Source: Streptomyces sp. GKU 895 (GTDB lineage: Bacteria; Actinomycetota; Actinomycetes; Streptomycetales; Streptomycetaceae). From it: a stretch of DNA of 64,000 nt. Positions 38,449 to 47,109 of the stretch are shown here, piece after piece (the first letter of the stretch is position 1; the number at the start of each line of letters is the position of its first letter). The notes under the pieces are model-generated. The model had not been told where the DNA came from and made no database searches. It was given only the letters and a program-made list of their open reading frames with translations. Location of the stretch: the NCBI GenBank assembly GCA_002027195.1, contig MWJO01000027.1, positions 1-64,000 on the forward strand. The letters run 5' to 3'. The position numbers were made by a program, and so were the translations under genes.

Positions 38449-39563
38449 TCAGGCCTTCGGCGGCGTCAAGGTCTCCTTGTCGACGTACTGCTGGAGGATC
38501 GGCGGGTAGTCCAGGCCGGCGGGCAGGGCCACGCCGGGCCCGGTGGGGGCGTGGACGAGCCCCTGGGTGTCGATGCCGCTCTCGCGGCTGATCGGATTGC
38601 CCATAACCAGGGACTCGTAGTAGGTGGTGTTCGAAATCGCCATGCACAGGTGCCGGTTGGGGATCTCCGGCCCGTGCACCTCGGCGCGTAGCCGGAAGGC
38701 GTCGGCGAGGTGGGCGGTGCGCAGGGCGCCGGTGAAGCCGCCGCGCAGTTGGGTGGAGGCGCGGACGCCGAAGGTGGCGGCACCGGCCTGGATGAAGTCG
38801 GCCGAGTTCATGTGGGCCCCGTCGGAGGTCTCGGCCACCAGCAGGGGTACCGCCACCGCGTCGGCGAGGCGCTTGTAGGCGGTGATGCTGAACTCCCGCA
38901 TCGGCTCCTCGTACCAGAGGTAGTCCGCGTCGGACAGGGCATGTCCGAGGTAGATCGCGTCCGGGAGGTCGAATCCGGCGGACCCGTCGAACATCAGGGG
39001 GACGGCGTCTCCCACGTGTTCGCGCAGGGCCGCCGACAGCCGGGCGTCGCGACGGGCGTCGCCCCAGGCGTGGAGCTTGATGGCCGGGTAGCCGAGTTCC
39101 AGGGCCTGGTCGGCGATGTCGAGGTACTCCGCCACCGATGAGTAGGTGACGGTCGAGGCGTAGGCGGGGATGGAGGTGCGGAAACCGCCCAGCACCTGCC
39201 AGGTGGGCCGGTCGGCGAGGCGGCCGGCCAGATCCCACAGCGCGGTGTCGACGAGGCCGAGCAGATAGAGCGGCAGCTCCTCGGTGCGGTCCAGCTCCCA
39301 CATGCGGTGCCACAGCCATTCCCGCTGCAGCGGTCCTCGCCGACGAGATCCTTGCGCAGGAAGCGGTCCAGCAGGTCCGCCAGGATGACGGCGCTGCCGC
39401 GGCGCGGGGCCATCGCAACGCCCTCGGCTCCTTCGTCGGTGCAGATGCGCAGCACCGCCGCCTCGCCGTCCGGCGGGCTGCCCAGCAGCCCGTCACGCCA
39501 GACGAACGGCGGACGGGCACCCGGTACCCGGACCGGATAGCTCTCCACGTCGGTAATGCGCAC
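38449..39563 (-). pseudogene. Enolase-superfamily (mandelate racemase group) sugar-acid dehydratase-like enzyme, one frameshift
   Basis: Two frames give about 371 codons of an MR/MLE-family enzyme. The first has the capping domain (PVRVPGARPPFVWRDGLLG), the second the barrel with the catalytic Lys in AIKLHAWGD, metal ligands in LMFDGSAGFD, LWYEEPMREF and LLVAETSDGAH, and the C-terminal NRHLCMAISNTTYYESLVMG. One G is missing at 39332-39333; adding it gives DPLQREWLWHRMWELDRTE. Relatives dehydrate or racemise aldonic and related acids. GTG 39563 is the start. Its promoter carries the 31-bp element shared with the first beta-helix gene, so it probably processes a sugar acid derived from the same polymer. 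Confidence 0.85.
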
Positions 39564-39605
39564 GCCGTCCCCCCGCCTCAGCAGCTACTGCCGCGTAATT
39601 TTCGT

Positions 39606-39636
39606 GTAACGTAAGTCGTCATACGAATGCTGTCAA
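39606..39636 (-). promoter_or_regulatory. Promoter/operator of the enolase-superfamily gene (copy A of a 31-bp element)
   Basis: Read on the reverse strand the element starts TTGACAGCAT (-35 TTGACA) and ends ACGTTAC, with TACGTT 17 bases after the -35 box as -10. Inside is TCGTATGACGA, a perfect TCGT/ACGA dyad with a three-base centre that fits the FadR-type GntR consensus TNGTNNNACNA. Of 31 bases, 29 match copy B at 40553-40583. It lies 43 bases upstream of GTG 39563. Confidence 0.72.
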
Positions 39637-39687
39637 GATGTCGGGAGCAGTAGACTCGGCGATCGTCCACACCGGTGAGGGGGCCAT

Positions 39688-40452
39688 ATGGCGAAGAACG
39701 GTCGAAGCGGCGTCGAGGATCCGTCGGCCCTGAAACCCTGGCCCAAGCGTCCGGCGCGGCTGGCCCAAGCGGTGGTGGAGTCCCTCACCGACAGCATCGT
39801 CTCGGGCGCCGTCCCGTCGGGCTCCACCTTGCCGGTCGAACCCGAACTGTGCGAGACGTTCGGCGTCAGCCGCATCACGATCCGTGAGGCGGTCAAGTCG
39901 CTGGAGGCCAAGGGGCTGGTGCGGGCCCGGCAGGGTTCCGGCACCACGGTCACCCCGTCCGAGGAGTGGAATCTCCTGGATCCCGTCGTGCTGGCGGCCA
40001 CCGTCCAGCACGACGACGAACTCGTCGTACTGGACCAGCTGGTCGGCGTGCGTGCGGTCCTCGAGGCGCAGATGGCCGCCCAGGCCGCCGAGCTCGCCAC
40101 CGACGGCGATCTCCGGGAGGTGGAGCGGCTGCTCGGCCGACTCGACGAGGAGGTGGCCGCTCCTGCCCGGTTCATCGAGACCGATGTGCTCTTCCACGAC
40201 CGGATCATGCAGGCGTCCCGGAACCGGCTGGGCCGTTCCATCATCCGGACCGTCCACACCCAGGCCCGCAGCACGTTCCTGTACAACGGCACTCCCGACG
40301 GCCACTCGTGCGAGCAGGCGAACGCCGAGCACCGCCGGATCGTCGAGCGACTCCTGGCCCGTGACCCCGAGGGCGCCGCGCAGGCCATGACGGCCCATAT
40401 CGAAGCGGCCTGGAGCCGCCGCCGTATCCCGCTCCCCGGAATCACCGGCTGA
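39688..40452 (+). CDS. GntR-family regulator, FadR subfamily, of the sugar locus
   Basis: A 254-residue regulator. The winged helix has LTDSIVSGAVPSGSTLPVEP and CETFGVSRITIREAVKSLEA, and the FCD domain (about residues 100-245) contains ETDVLFHDRIMQASRNRLGR and NAEHRRIVERLLARD, supplying the metal-binding histidines seen in sugar-acid-sensing members such as DgoR or UxuR relatives. ATG 39688 follows GAGGGGGCC. It lies between two promoters that share a FadR-type operator, so it is the likely repressor of both the enolase-like gene and the beta-helix gene. The ligand is probably a sugar acid. Confidence 0.9.
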   Translation: MAKNGRSGVEDPSALKPWPKRPARLAQAVVESLTDSIVSGAVPSGSTLPVEPELCETFGVSRITIREAVKSLEAKGLVRARQGSGTTVTPSEEWNLLDPVVLAATVQHDDELVVLDQLVGVRAVLEAQMAAQAAELATDGDLREVERLLGRLDEEVAAPARFIETDVLFHDRIMQASRNRLGRSIIRTVHTQARSTFLYNGTPDGHSCEQANAEHRRIVERLLARDPEGAAQAMTAHIEAAWSRRRIPLPGITG

Positions 40453-40480
40453 GAACATCCCGCGCCCTCGCGTACGCCGG

Positions 40481-40520
40481 AAACCCGCCCCCGAGCTGTC
40501 AGGCCGGGGGCGGGTTTCTT
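40481..40520 (+). terminator. Intrinsic terminator of the GntR gene
   Basis: Arms AAACCCGCCCCCG (40481-40493) and CGGGGGCGGGTTT (40505-40517) are followed by a T-rich tract reaching 40523. A canonical intrinsic terminator, unusual for its T-tract in such GC-rich DNA. Confidence 0.85.
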
Positions 40521-40552
40521 TTTGGTGCGCGGAGCTATTTCTGCGGCAGATA

Positions 40553-40583
40553 TTGACAGCATACGTATGACGACTAACGTTAC
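40553..40583 (+). promoter_or_regulatory. Promoter/operator of the first beta-helix gene (copy B of the 31-bp element)
   Basis: TTGACA (40553-40558) is followed by CATACGTATG, a perfect 10-bp palindrome (40560-40569), by ACGTATGACGA (one mismatch to the dyad of copy A), and by TAACGT (40575-40580) as -10. It differs from copy A at only two of 31 positions. The start codon of the regulated gene is at 40681, leaving a leader of about 95 bases. Confidence 0.72.
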
Positions 40584-40680
40584 GTCGCCGTATCGCCTCC
40601 GCAATCACCGCAGGGCCGTATTCCCCTCAGCCGGAGGCTCCCCGCGCGTGCCCTCCTCCCTCACATTCGGAAGGTCTCAG

Positions 40681-43600
40681 ATGCGCCCCACCCGCTCCCG
40701 CACCGCGCTGCGTGACCGGCTCAGACCATGTCTGGCCGCACTCGCGCTCCTCACCGCCTCCGCCGGGGCCGTCGTCGCGCAGGCAGTACCCGCCTCCGCC
40801 GCCACCGCCGCGACCCTCCACGTGTCGCCCAACGGCACCGGTACCGCCTGCTCGACCAGCCAGCCGTGCTCCCTCACCCAGGCCAAGACCAACGTCCGGG
40901 CCATGAACAACTCCATGACGGGCGACATCGTCGTGGAGGTCGCCGACGGCACCTACCGGCTGACGGCCCCCCTCACGTTCACCGCGGCGGACTCCGGCAC
41001 CGGCGGCAACTCGGTGATCTGGAAGGCCGCGCTGGGCGCGCATCCGGTCATCACCGGCGCGCAGCGGGCCACGGGCTGGACCGTGCAGGACTCCGCGAAG
41101 AACATCTGGAAGGCCAACGTCGGGACCGGGTTCGACACCCGGCAGCTGTACGTCGACGGCGTCCTCGCGACCAGGGCCCGCTCCTCGGTCAACCGCGCCG
41201 ACCTGACCGCGACCACCAGCGGCTACACCTTCACCAACAGCGCGCTGAACTACCTCAACAGCCTTGCGAAGCCCGGCCGGACCGAGATCCACGGCATCGG
41301 CTCCTTCACCGACCGCTACTCCCCGGTGTCCGGCATCAGCAACGGCACCATCACCATGGACCAGCCGGCCTGGGACGACAACACCTTCGGCTACGACACC
41401 CTGACCCAGCCCTTCCGGGCGGCACCGCTCTACATCGAGAACGCCTACGAATTCCTCGACGCGGCCGGCGAGTGGTACCTCGACACGAGCTCCGGCACCC
41501 TCTACTACAAGCCGCTGCCGGGGCAGAGCATGAGCACCGCGGACGTCGAGGTGCCCAAGCTCGACTCGCTCGTCGATGTCGGGGGAAGCTATGCCTCTCC
41601 TGCCACCCACATCACGTTCTCAGGGCTGCAGTTCTCGGGCACCAGCTGGCTGGACCCCAGCACCCGCGGCTACGCCAGCCAGCAGACCGGCGCGTACCTC
41701 ACCGGCACCTGGAACCGTCCCTCCGACGCGCTGACCTCCTGCCAGAGCGGCTGCCCGCTCTTCGAGGCGACCCGCCCCCACTGGGACCAGATGCCGGCCG
41801 CCGTCCAGGTCTCGGCCGCCGACCACATCACCTTCACCGGCAACCGGTTCACCCAGCTCGGGCAGGTGGCGCTAGGCATCGGCCAGGACGCCAACGCCCA
41901 CGCCACCGGGGTCGGCCTCGGGGCCGACACCATCACCGCCAGCGGCAACGTCTTCACCCAGGACGCCGGCGGAGGCATAGCCGTCGGCGGGCTCCAGGCG
42001 GACGCCCATCATCCCAGTGACAGCCGGATGACCAACAAGAACATCACCCTGAACAACAATCTCATCCATGACGTGGCGATCGACTACCGGGACATGTCGG
42101 CCATCCTGGCCACCTACGTCAACGGCGCGACCATCGCGCACAACGAGGTGTACAACCTGCCTTACTCAGGGCTGACCATCGGTTACGGCTGGGGCGTCAA
42201 CGACCCGGGCGGCAGCCAGGACTACGTGAACCGCGGCCTGTACGCCTACCAGCCCGTCTACTCGACTCCCACCACCGCCGCGAACAACCACGTCACCGAC
42301 AACTACATCCACGACATCATGCGGGAGATGAACGACGGCGGCTGTCTGTACACCCTGTCGGACTCGCCCGGCAGCACCTTTGAACGCAACTACTGCCACA
42401 CCAACAACGGCTACTTCGGCTTCTACCACGACGAGGGATCCCGGCACTTCACGGACACCAACAACGTCTTCCGCAACGTGGGCGAGTGGGCCCACGAGAA
42501 CGCCAACTCCACCAACAACACCGGTGCCCTGACCGTCCAGAACAACTGGACGAGCAACTCCTCGACCGACATAACCGACGGTAACCGCGGCAACGTCGTG
42601 AGCGGCACGGTGGTCGTCTCCGACGGCACCTGGCCGTCCGGCGCGCGCACGGTCATGAACAACGCGGGCATCCAGCCCCAGTACCGGCCTCTGACCACGG
42701 ACCCCGTCACCGCCCCCTACAGCGGCTACTCCTCCACCCCCGCCGCCACCGGGCAGAGCGGCGGCAGCTTCACCGTCACCGACGCGGGAGCCGACATCTG
42801 GGGTGCCGGCGGCCAGCACGACGACGCCTACGGCACCGTCTACCGGTCAGGCGCCGCCGTCAACGGCACCTCGGTGACCGCCCGGGTCGACAATGTCGAC
42901 AACACCAACGCCTGGGCCAAGGCCGGTGTCGTGCTGCGCAACAACCTCACCGGCAGCGGCTCCTCACCCGGCTACGCGACCGTGGTGGCGACTCCGTCGA
43001 ACGGCGTCAGCTTCCAGTGGGACTCCAACGGCGACGGCTATCTCGACCAGCTGACCTCCACGGCCGCCTCGGTCAAGGCACCGGTCTGGGTGCGGCTGAC
43101 CCGTACCGCGACCCAGGTGTCCGGCTACTACTCCACCGACGGGTCCACCTTCACCCAGATCGGCTCGGCGGTGACCCTGCCGTCCATGGCCGCCACCCAG
43201 GACGCCGGTGTCATCCACACCGCCCACAGCACCACAGCCGGCAGCGCGACCTTCAGCAACCTGCGGATCGTCACCTCGCCTTTCAAGGCCTACGGCTCCC
43301 TTCCGGCCGCGGTGAGCCAGAGCCAGGGAGTGACCTCCCTGACCAACGCGGGCATCGACGTCTGGGCCACGGGCACGCAGCACGACGACGAGTACTCCGC
43401 CGCCTACCAGCCGGGAGCGGCGGGAACGTCGTCGACCGTCACCGTCCATGTGGACAGCCAGGACAACACCAACACCTGGGGCAAGGCCGGCCTGATACTG
43501 CGCAACGACATCACCGGCACCGGCGCCTCCACCGGATACGTCGTCCTCGTGGCCACGCCGGGCCAGGGCGTCTCCTTGTCGTCGGACTCCAACAGTGACG

Positions 43601-43839
43601 GCTACCTCGACTCCAACATCACCAACACCGGCGCAACCGCCGTCGCCCCGGTCTGGCTCCGCCTGGTCAGGAACGGCACCTCGGTCACCGGCTCCTACTC
43701 CGCCAACGGCACCACCTGGACCACGGTGGGCACCGCGACGCTGACCGGGGCGAACAGCACCGAGGACGCGGGGGTGTTCTTCACGGCTCACGGCGGAGCA
43801 CCCGGCACCGCGAAGTTCAGCCAGTTCTCCGTGAACTGA
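40681..43839 (+). CDS. Secreted right-handed beta-helix enzyme with two C-terminal concanavalin-like domains
   Basis: A 1052-residue secreted protein. The signal peptide ends VPASAAT. Residues about 45-690 form a right-handed parallel beta-helix (many NNxI/NxF rungs such as NKNITLNNNLIHDVAIDY and GSTFERNYCHTNNGYFGFYH), similar to GH141-type glycosidases or other plant-polysaccharide beta-helix enzymes. Two homologous C-terminal domains of about 170 residues follow; each has a DxWxxGxQHDDxY motif, DNxNxWxKAGxxLRN and WVRLTRTATQVSGYYS-type strands, resembling concanavalin/DUF1349 folds. The start at ATG 40681 has AAGG upstream. It is under the promoter with GntR operator copy B. The exact linkage cut is not predictable. 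Confidence 0.85.
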   Translation: MRPTRSRTALRDRLRPCLAALALLTASAGAVVAQAVPASAATAATLHVSPNGTGTACSTSQPCSLTQAKTNVRAMNNSMTGDIVVEVADGTYRLTAPLTFTAADSGTGGNSVIWKAALGAHPVITGAQRATGWTVQDSAKNIWKANVGTGFDTRQLYVDGVLATRARSSVNRADLTATTSGYTFTNSALNYLNSLAKPGRTEIHGIGSFTDRYSPVSGISNGTITMDQPAWDDNTFGYDTLTQPFRAAPLYIENAYEFLDAAGEWYLDTSSGTLYYKPLPGQSMSTADVEVPKLDSLVDVGGSYASPATHITFSGLQFSGTSWLDPSTRGYASQQTGAYLTGTWNRPSDALTSCQSGCPLFEATRPHWDQMPAAVQVSAADHITFTGNRFTQLGQVALGIGQDANAHATGVGLGADTITASGNVFTQDAGGGIAVGGLQADAHHPSDSRMTNKNITLNNNLIHDVAIDYRDMSAILATYVNGATIAHNEVYNLPYSGLTIGYGWGVNDPGGSQDYVNRGLYAYQPVYSTPTTAANNHVTDNYIHDIMREMNDGGCLYTLSDSPGSTFERNYCHTNNGYFGFYHDEGSRHFTDTNNVFRNVGEWAHENANSTNNTGALTVQNNWTSNSSTDITDGNRGNVVSGTVVVSDGTWPSGARTVMNNAGIQPQYRPLTTDPVTAPYSGYSSTPAATGQSGGSFTVTDAGADIWGAGGQHDDAYGTVYRSGAAVNGTSVTARVDNVDNTNAWAKAGVVLRNNLTGSGSSPGYATVVATPSNGVSFQWDSNGDGYLDQLTSTAASVKAPVWVRLTRTATQVSGYYSTDGSTFTQIGSAVTLPSMAATQDAGVIHTAHSTTAGSATFSNLRIVTSPFKAYGSLPAAVSQSQGVTSLTNAGIDVWATGTQHDDEYSAAYQPGAAGTSSTVTVHVDSQDNTNTWGKAGLILRNDITGTGASTGYVVLVATPGQGVSLSSDSNSDGYLDSNITNTGATAVAPVWLRLVRNGTSVTGSYSANGTTWTTVGTATLTGANSTEDAGVFFTAHGGAPGTAKFSQFSVN

Positions 43840-43942
43840 CGAAGCCCATCGCTTCCGTCCCACGGCAACCGCACGGACAACGCACCCGGAGCCGCCACAT
43901 GAACGCTTCCCCGACCGTCCGCCCCAGCAGGAGAGGGAGACG

Positions 43943-46900
43943 ATGAAGCCCGTCACCTCGATCCGCACACTGTCAGCAGTGCTCGTGACGGCACTCCCCG
44001 CCGTGCTGCTGACCTCCCTCGCGACACCGACCCCGGCCTCGGCCGCGACCCAGGCGACCTACTACGTCGCCCCCGACGGCAGCGACACCAACCCCGGCAC
44101 GATTTCCGCGCCGTTCAAGACCTTGCAGCACGCCCGGGACGTCGTGCGCATGGTCAACGACAACATGACCGGAGACATCAACGTCTTTCTCCGCGGCGGC
44201 ACCTACCCGGTGAGCAGCACCATCGGCTTCACCGCGGCCGACTCCGGCACCAACGGCCACCACGTCGTGTACTCCGCCTACCAGAACGAGAAGCCGGTCC
44301 TGGACGGCGGTGTACAGGTGTCCGGTTGGACCCAGCACAGCGGAAACATCTGGAAGGCCACGCTCAACCGGGACGACAAGCTCCGCGCGCTCTACGTCAA
44401 CGGCAAGCGTGCCGAGATGGCCTCGAAGACCATCAACACGGCTGGCTGCTACGGGACTTACACCGTGACGGCGGGCCAGGCTCCCTGGGCCTGGGAGTCG
44501 GGTTCGCAGTGCGACGGGGCCAAGTACAGCCTCTCCGACCTGCCGGCCATCGCGTCCAACCAGGACGACGTCGAGATCGTGTCGGCCACGACCTGGACCA
44601 CGGCCATCGTGGGCGTCCGCCAGATCACCACCAGCTCGGACGGCGCCAACCGCGTCGCCCTGTTCCAGCAGCCGGGCGCGGCCATCGCCCAGGCACCGCC
44701 GTACGGCCCGTTCAGAGCCAGCGGCAGCCACACGTTCATGAACGCGTACGAATTCCTGGACAAGCCGGGCGAGTTCTACTTCGACAAGACGACACACACG
44801 GTCTACTACTACAAGTCCGGCTCCGAGGACATGACCACGGCGAAGGCCTTCGCGCCGAACAACGTGTCCACCCTCCTCAAGATCGCCGGAACGTCGACGA
44901 CCGACCACGCGCGGAACATCACGTTCTCCGGGCTCACGGTCGAGCACTCCGACTGGAACCTGGTCAAGGTCGCCGGCTCCGTCTTCCGGCAGGGAACGCA
45001 GGGCAACGCCAGCTCCACCGTGTACGCGAAGAAGAACTTCCACGCGTACACCTACCGCAACGTCGACCTGCCGCCCGCGGCCGTCCAGATCGAGAACGCC
45101 GACGGAATCGCCTGCGGAGCAACACCGTTCAGCACACCGGAGCCGACGGCATCACCCTGGCCAACGACGTGACGGACACGCAGCTGACCGGCAACGTCAC
45201 CAACGACATCGCCGGGTCCGCCATCACGGTGGGGCACCCCCAGCACGTGTACATCGGTGACTACACCTCGACCAACAACGAAAAGTACCCCGTCAGCGTC
45301 GAGGGACTCTGCAAGAACATCTCCATCACCGACAACTACCTCTACGACAGCGCCGTGTTGTTCCAGGGCTCCAGCCCCGTGTCGGCGTACTTCGTGGACT
45401 CGCTGTCCGTGCAGCACAACCGCATCGAGAAGTCCCCGTGGGCGGGCATCACCCTCGGCTGGGGATGGTGGAACTTCGACGGCTCGACGAACTCCGTCAA
45501 CCCCGGCAACCCGACCACCACGGCCAGGAACAACACCGTCAAGTACAACGAGCTCATCGACACCATGCAGGTGCTGGGCGACTCCGCACCCATCTACACA
45601 CTGGGCAGCCAGCCGGGAACGGAGATCAGCAACAACTACATCAAGGGCGTCCCGGCCGGTCACAAATACGGCCTGCACCCTGATGAAGGCTCTGCCTTGA
45701 TCAGCTACCACGACAACGTGTTCGACGTCGACCCCGGCCTGGCGTACACCGTCAACTCCGGCACCTGGGGCCGGCAGCACGACCTGACCATCACCAACAA
45801 CTACGGCACCGTCAACAAGATCTTCGACAGGAACGTCCCGAACAGCACGATCCAGGACGTGCGGGGTTACGGGGACAACGTGTGGCCGTCGCAGGCGTAC
45901 GGCATCGCCCTGAACGCGGGTCTGGAGGAGGCCTACAAGAACCTGCTGCCCGCCGCGGTCACGGCGCCGCAGGACTATGCCCTGCCTGCGAGCACGTTCG
46001 CCGGCACGGGCGTGATGACCGTCCCGGTGCGCAGCCCCAAGGACGCGACGAAGACGCTGTGGCTGGCTCCCGCCGGTACGACGACGTTCGCCGTCGGCCC
46101 CACCATGACGAAGGCGGCCGGAACCGCGACGGCCATCGCCGTCCCGCAGACGGCGGGTGACTACCGGCTCTACGTCGTGGACGCCCAGGGCAACGCGTCC
46201 CCGGCCTCGAAGGCGCTGGTGCGGCAGCGCTGGAACCACGTCGACGACAAGGCCGCGGGCGTGACCTACTCCGGCACCTGGTCGAACTGGAACGACACGA
46301 AGGACATGAACGGGTCCGAGAAGTTCACGAACACCGCCGGCGACTACGCCGAGTTCTCGTTCACCGGCACGGGCGTGCGCTATCTCAGCATGACGCAGCC
46401 CAACATGGGCAAGGTGGACGTCTACATCGACGGCACCCTCGCCCAGGCGGGCATCGACGCCTACGCCTCGACGGTGACGAAGCAGGTACCGCTGTTCGAG
46501 AAGACGAACCTGGCCGCGGGCCCGCACACGATCAAGGTGGTGTGCACGGGGACGAAGAACTCCGCCGCCTCCTCCGCCGTCTGCGCGCTGGACGCGTTCG
46601 CCCCCCTCCAGTTCCCCGCGAAGAACGCCAACTACAAGGTGGTCAACAAGAGCAGCAACAAGGCCGTCGACGTGTCGGGCGGATCGCTGACCGCCGGAGC
46701 CAACATCATCCAGTGGACGGACTCCGGAGCCGGGAACCAGAACTGGCGCTTCGTCCCGGTGGGTGACGGCAGCTACGAGATCGTCACCCGGAACAGTGCC
46801 CTGCTCATGGACGTCAGCGGTGCAACCACCGCGGACGGCGCGTCCGTCATCCAGTCGTCCGACACCAACGCCGCGAACCAGCACTGGACACTGACCGCCA

Positions 46901-47037
46901 CCGGGAACGGCTACTACAAGATCAAGAACGTGAACAGCGGCAAGGTGCTCGACGTGTCCTCGGGTGGCACTCAGCTCGTCCAGTCGACGGACACGAACGC
47001 CGACAGCCAGCTGTGGAAGGTCGTCAACGTCGACTGA
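43943..47037 (+). pseudogene. Paralogous secreted beta-helix enzyme with C-terminal CBM13, one frameshift
   Basis: About 1031 codons when repaired. After a signal peptide (ATPTPASAATQ) comes a beta-helix paralogous to the preceding enzyme: NMTGDINV, GFTAADSGTNG, MNAYEFLDKPGEFYFDKTTH and SPWAGITLGWGWWN match it segment by segment. A beta-sandwich follows (YSGTWSNWNDTKDMNGSEKF), then a CBM13 (SSNKAVDVSGGSLTAGANII, NRNSAL/NSGKVLDVSSGG). One C is missing at 45109-45110; adding it gives NADGIRLRSNTVQHTGADGI. It lies 103 bases after the first beta-helix gene and probably shares its operon. The helix likely acts on a related substrate with different accessory targeting. Confidence 0.85.
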
Positions 47038-47109
47038 TCTCCAGCACCGCGCGTGCGCATCGAGCAGCACCACCTCACCTGTGATGACCCCTACCAAGGG
47101 ACGGGACTT

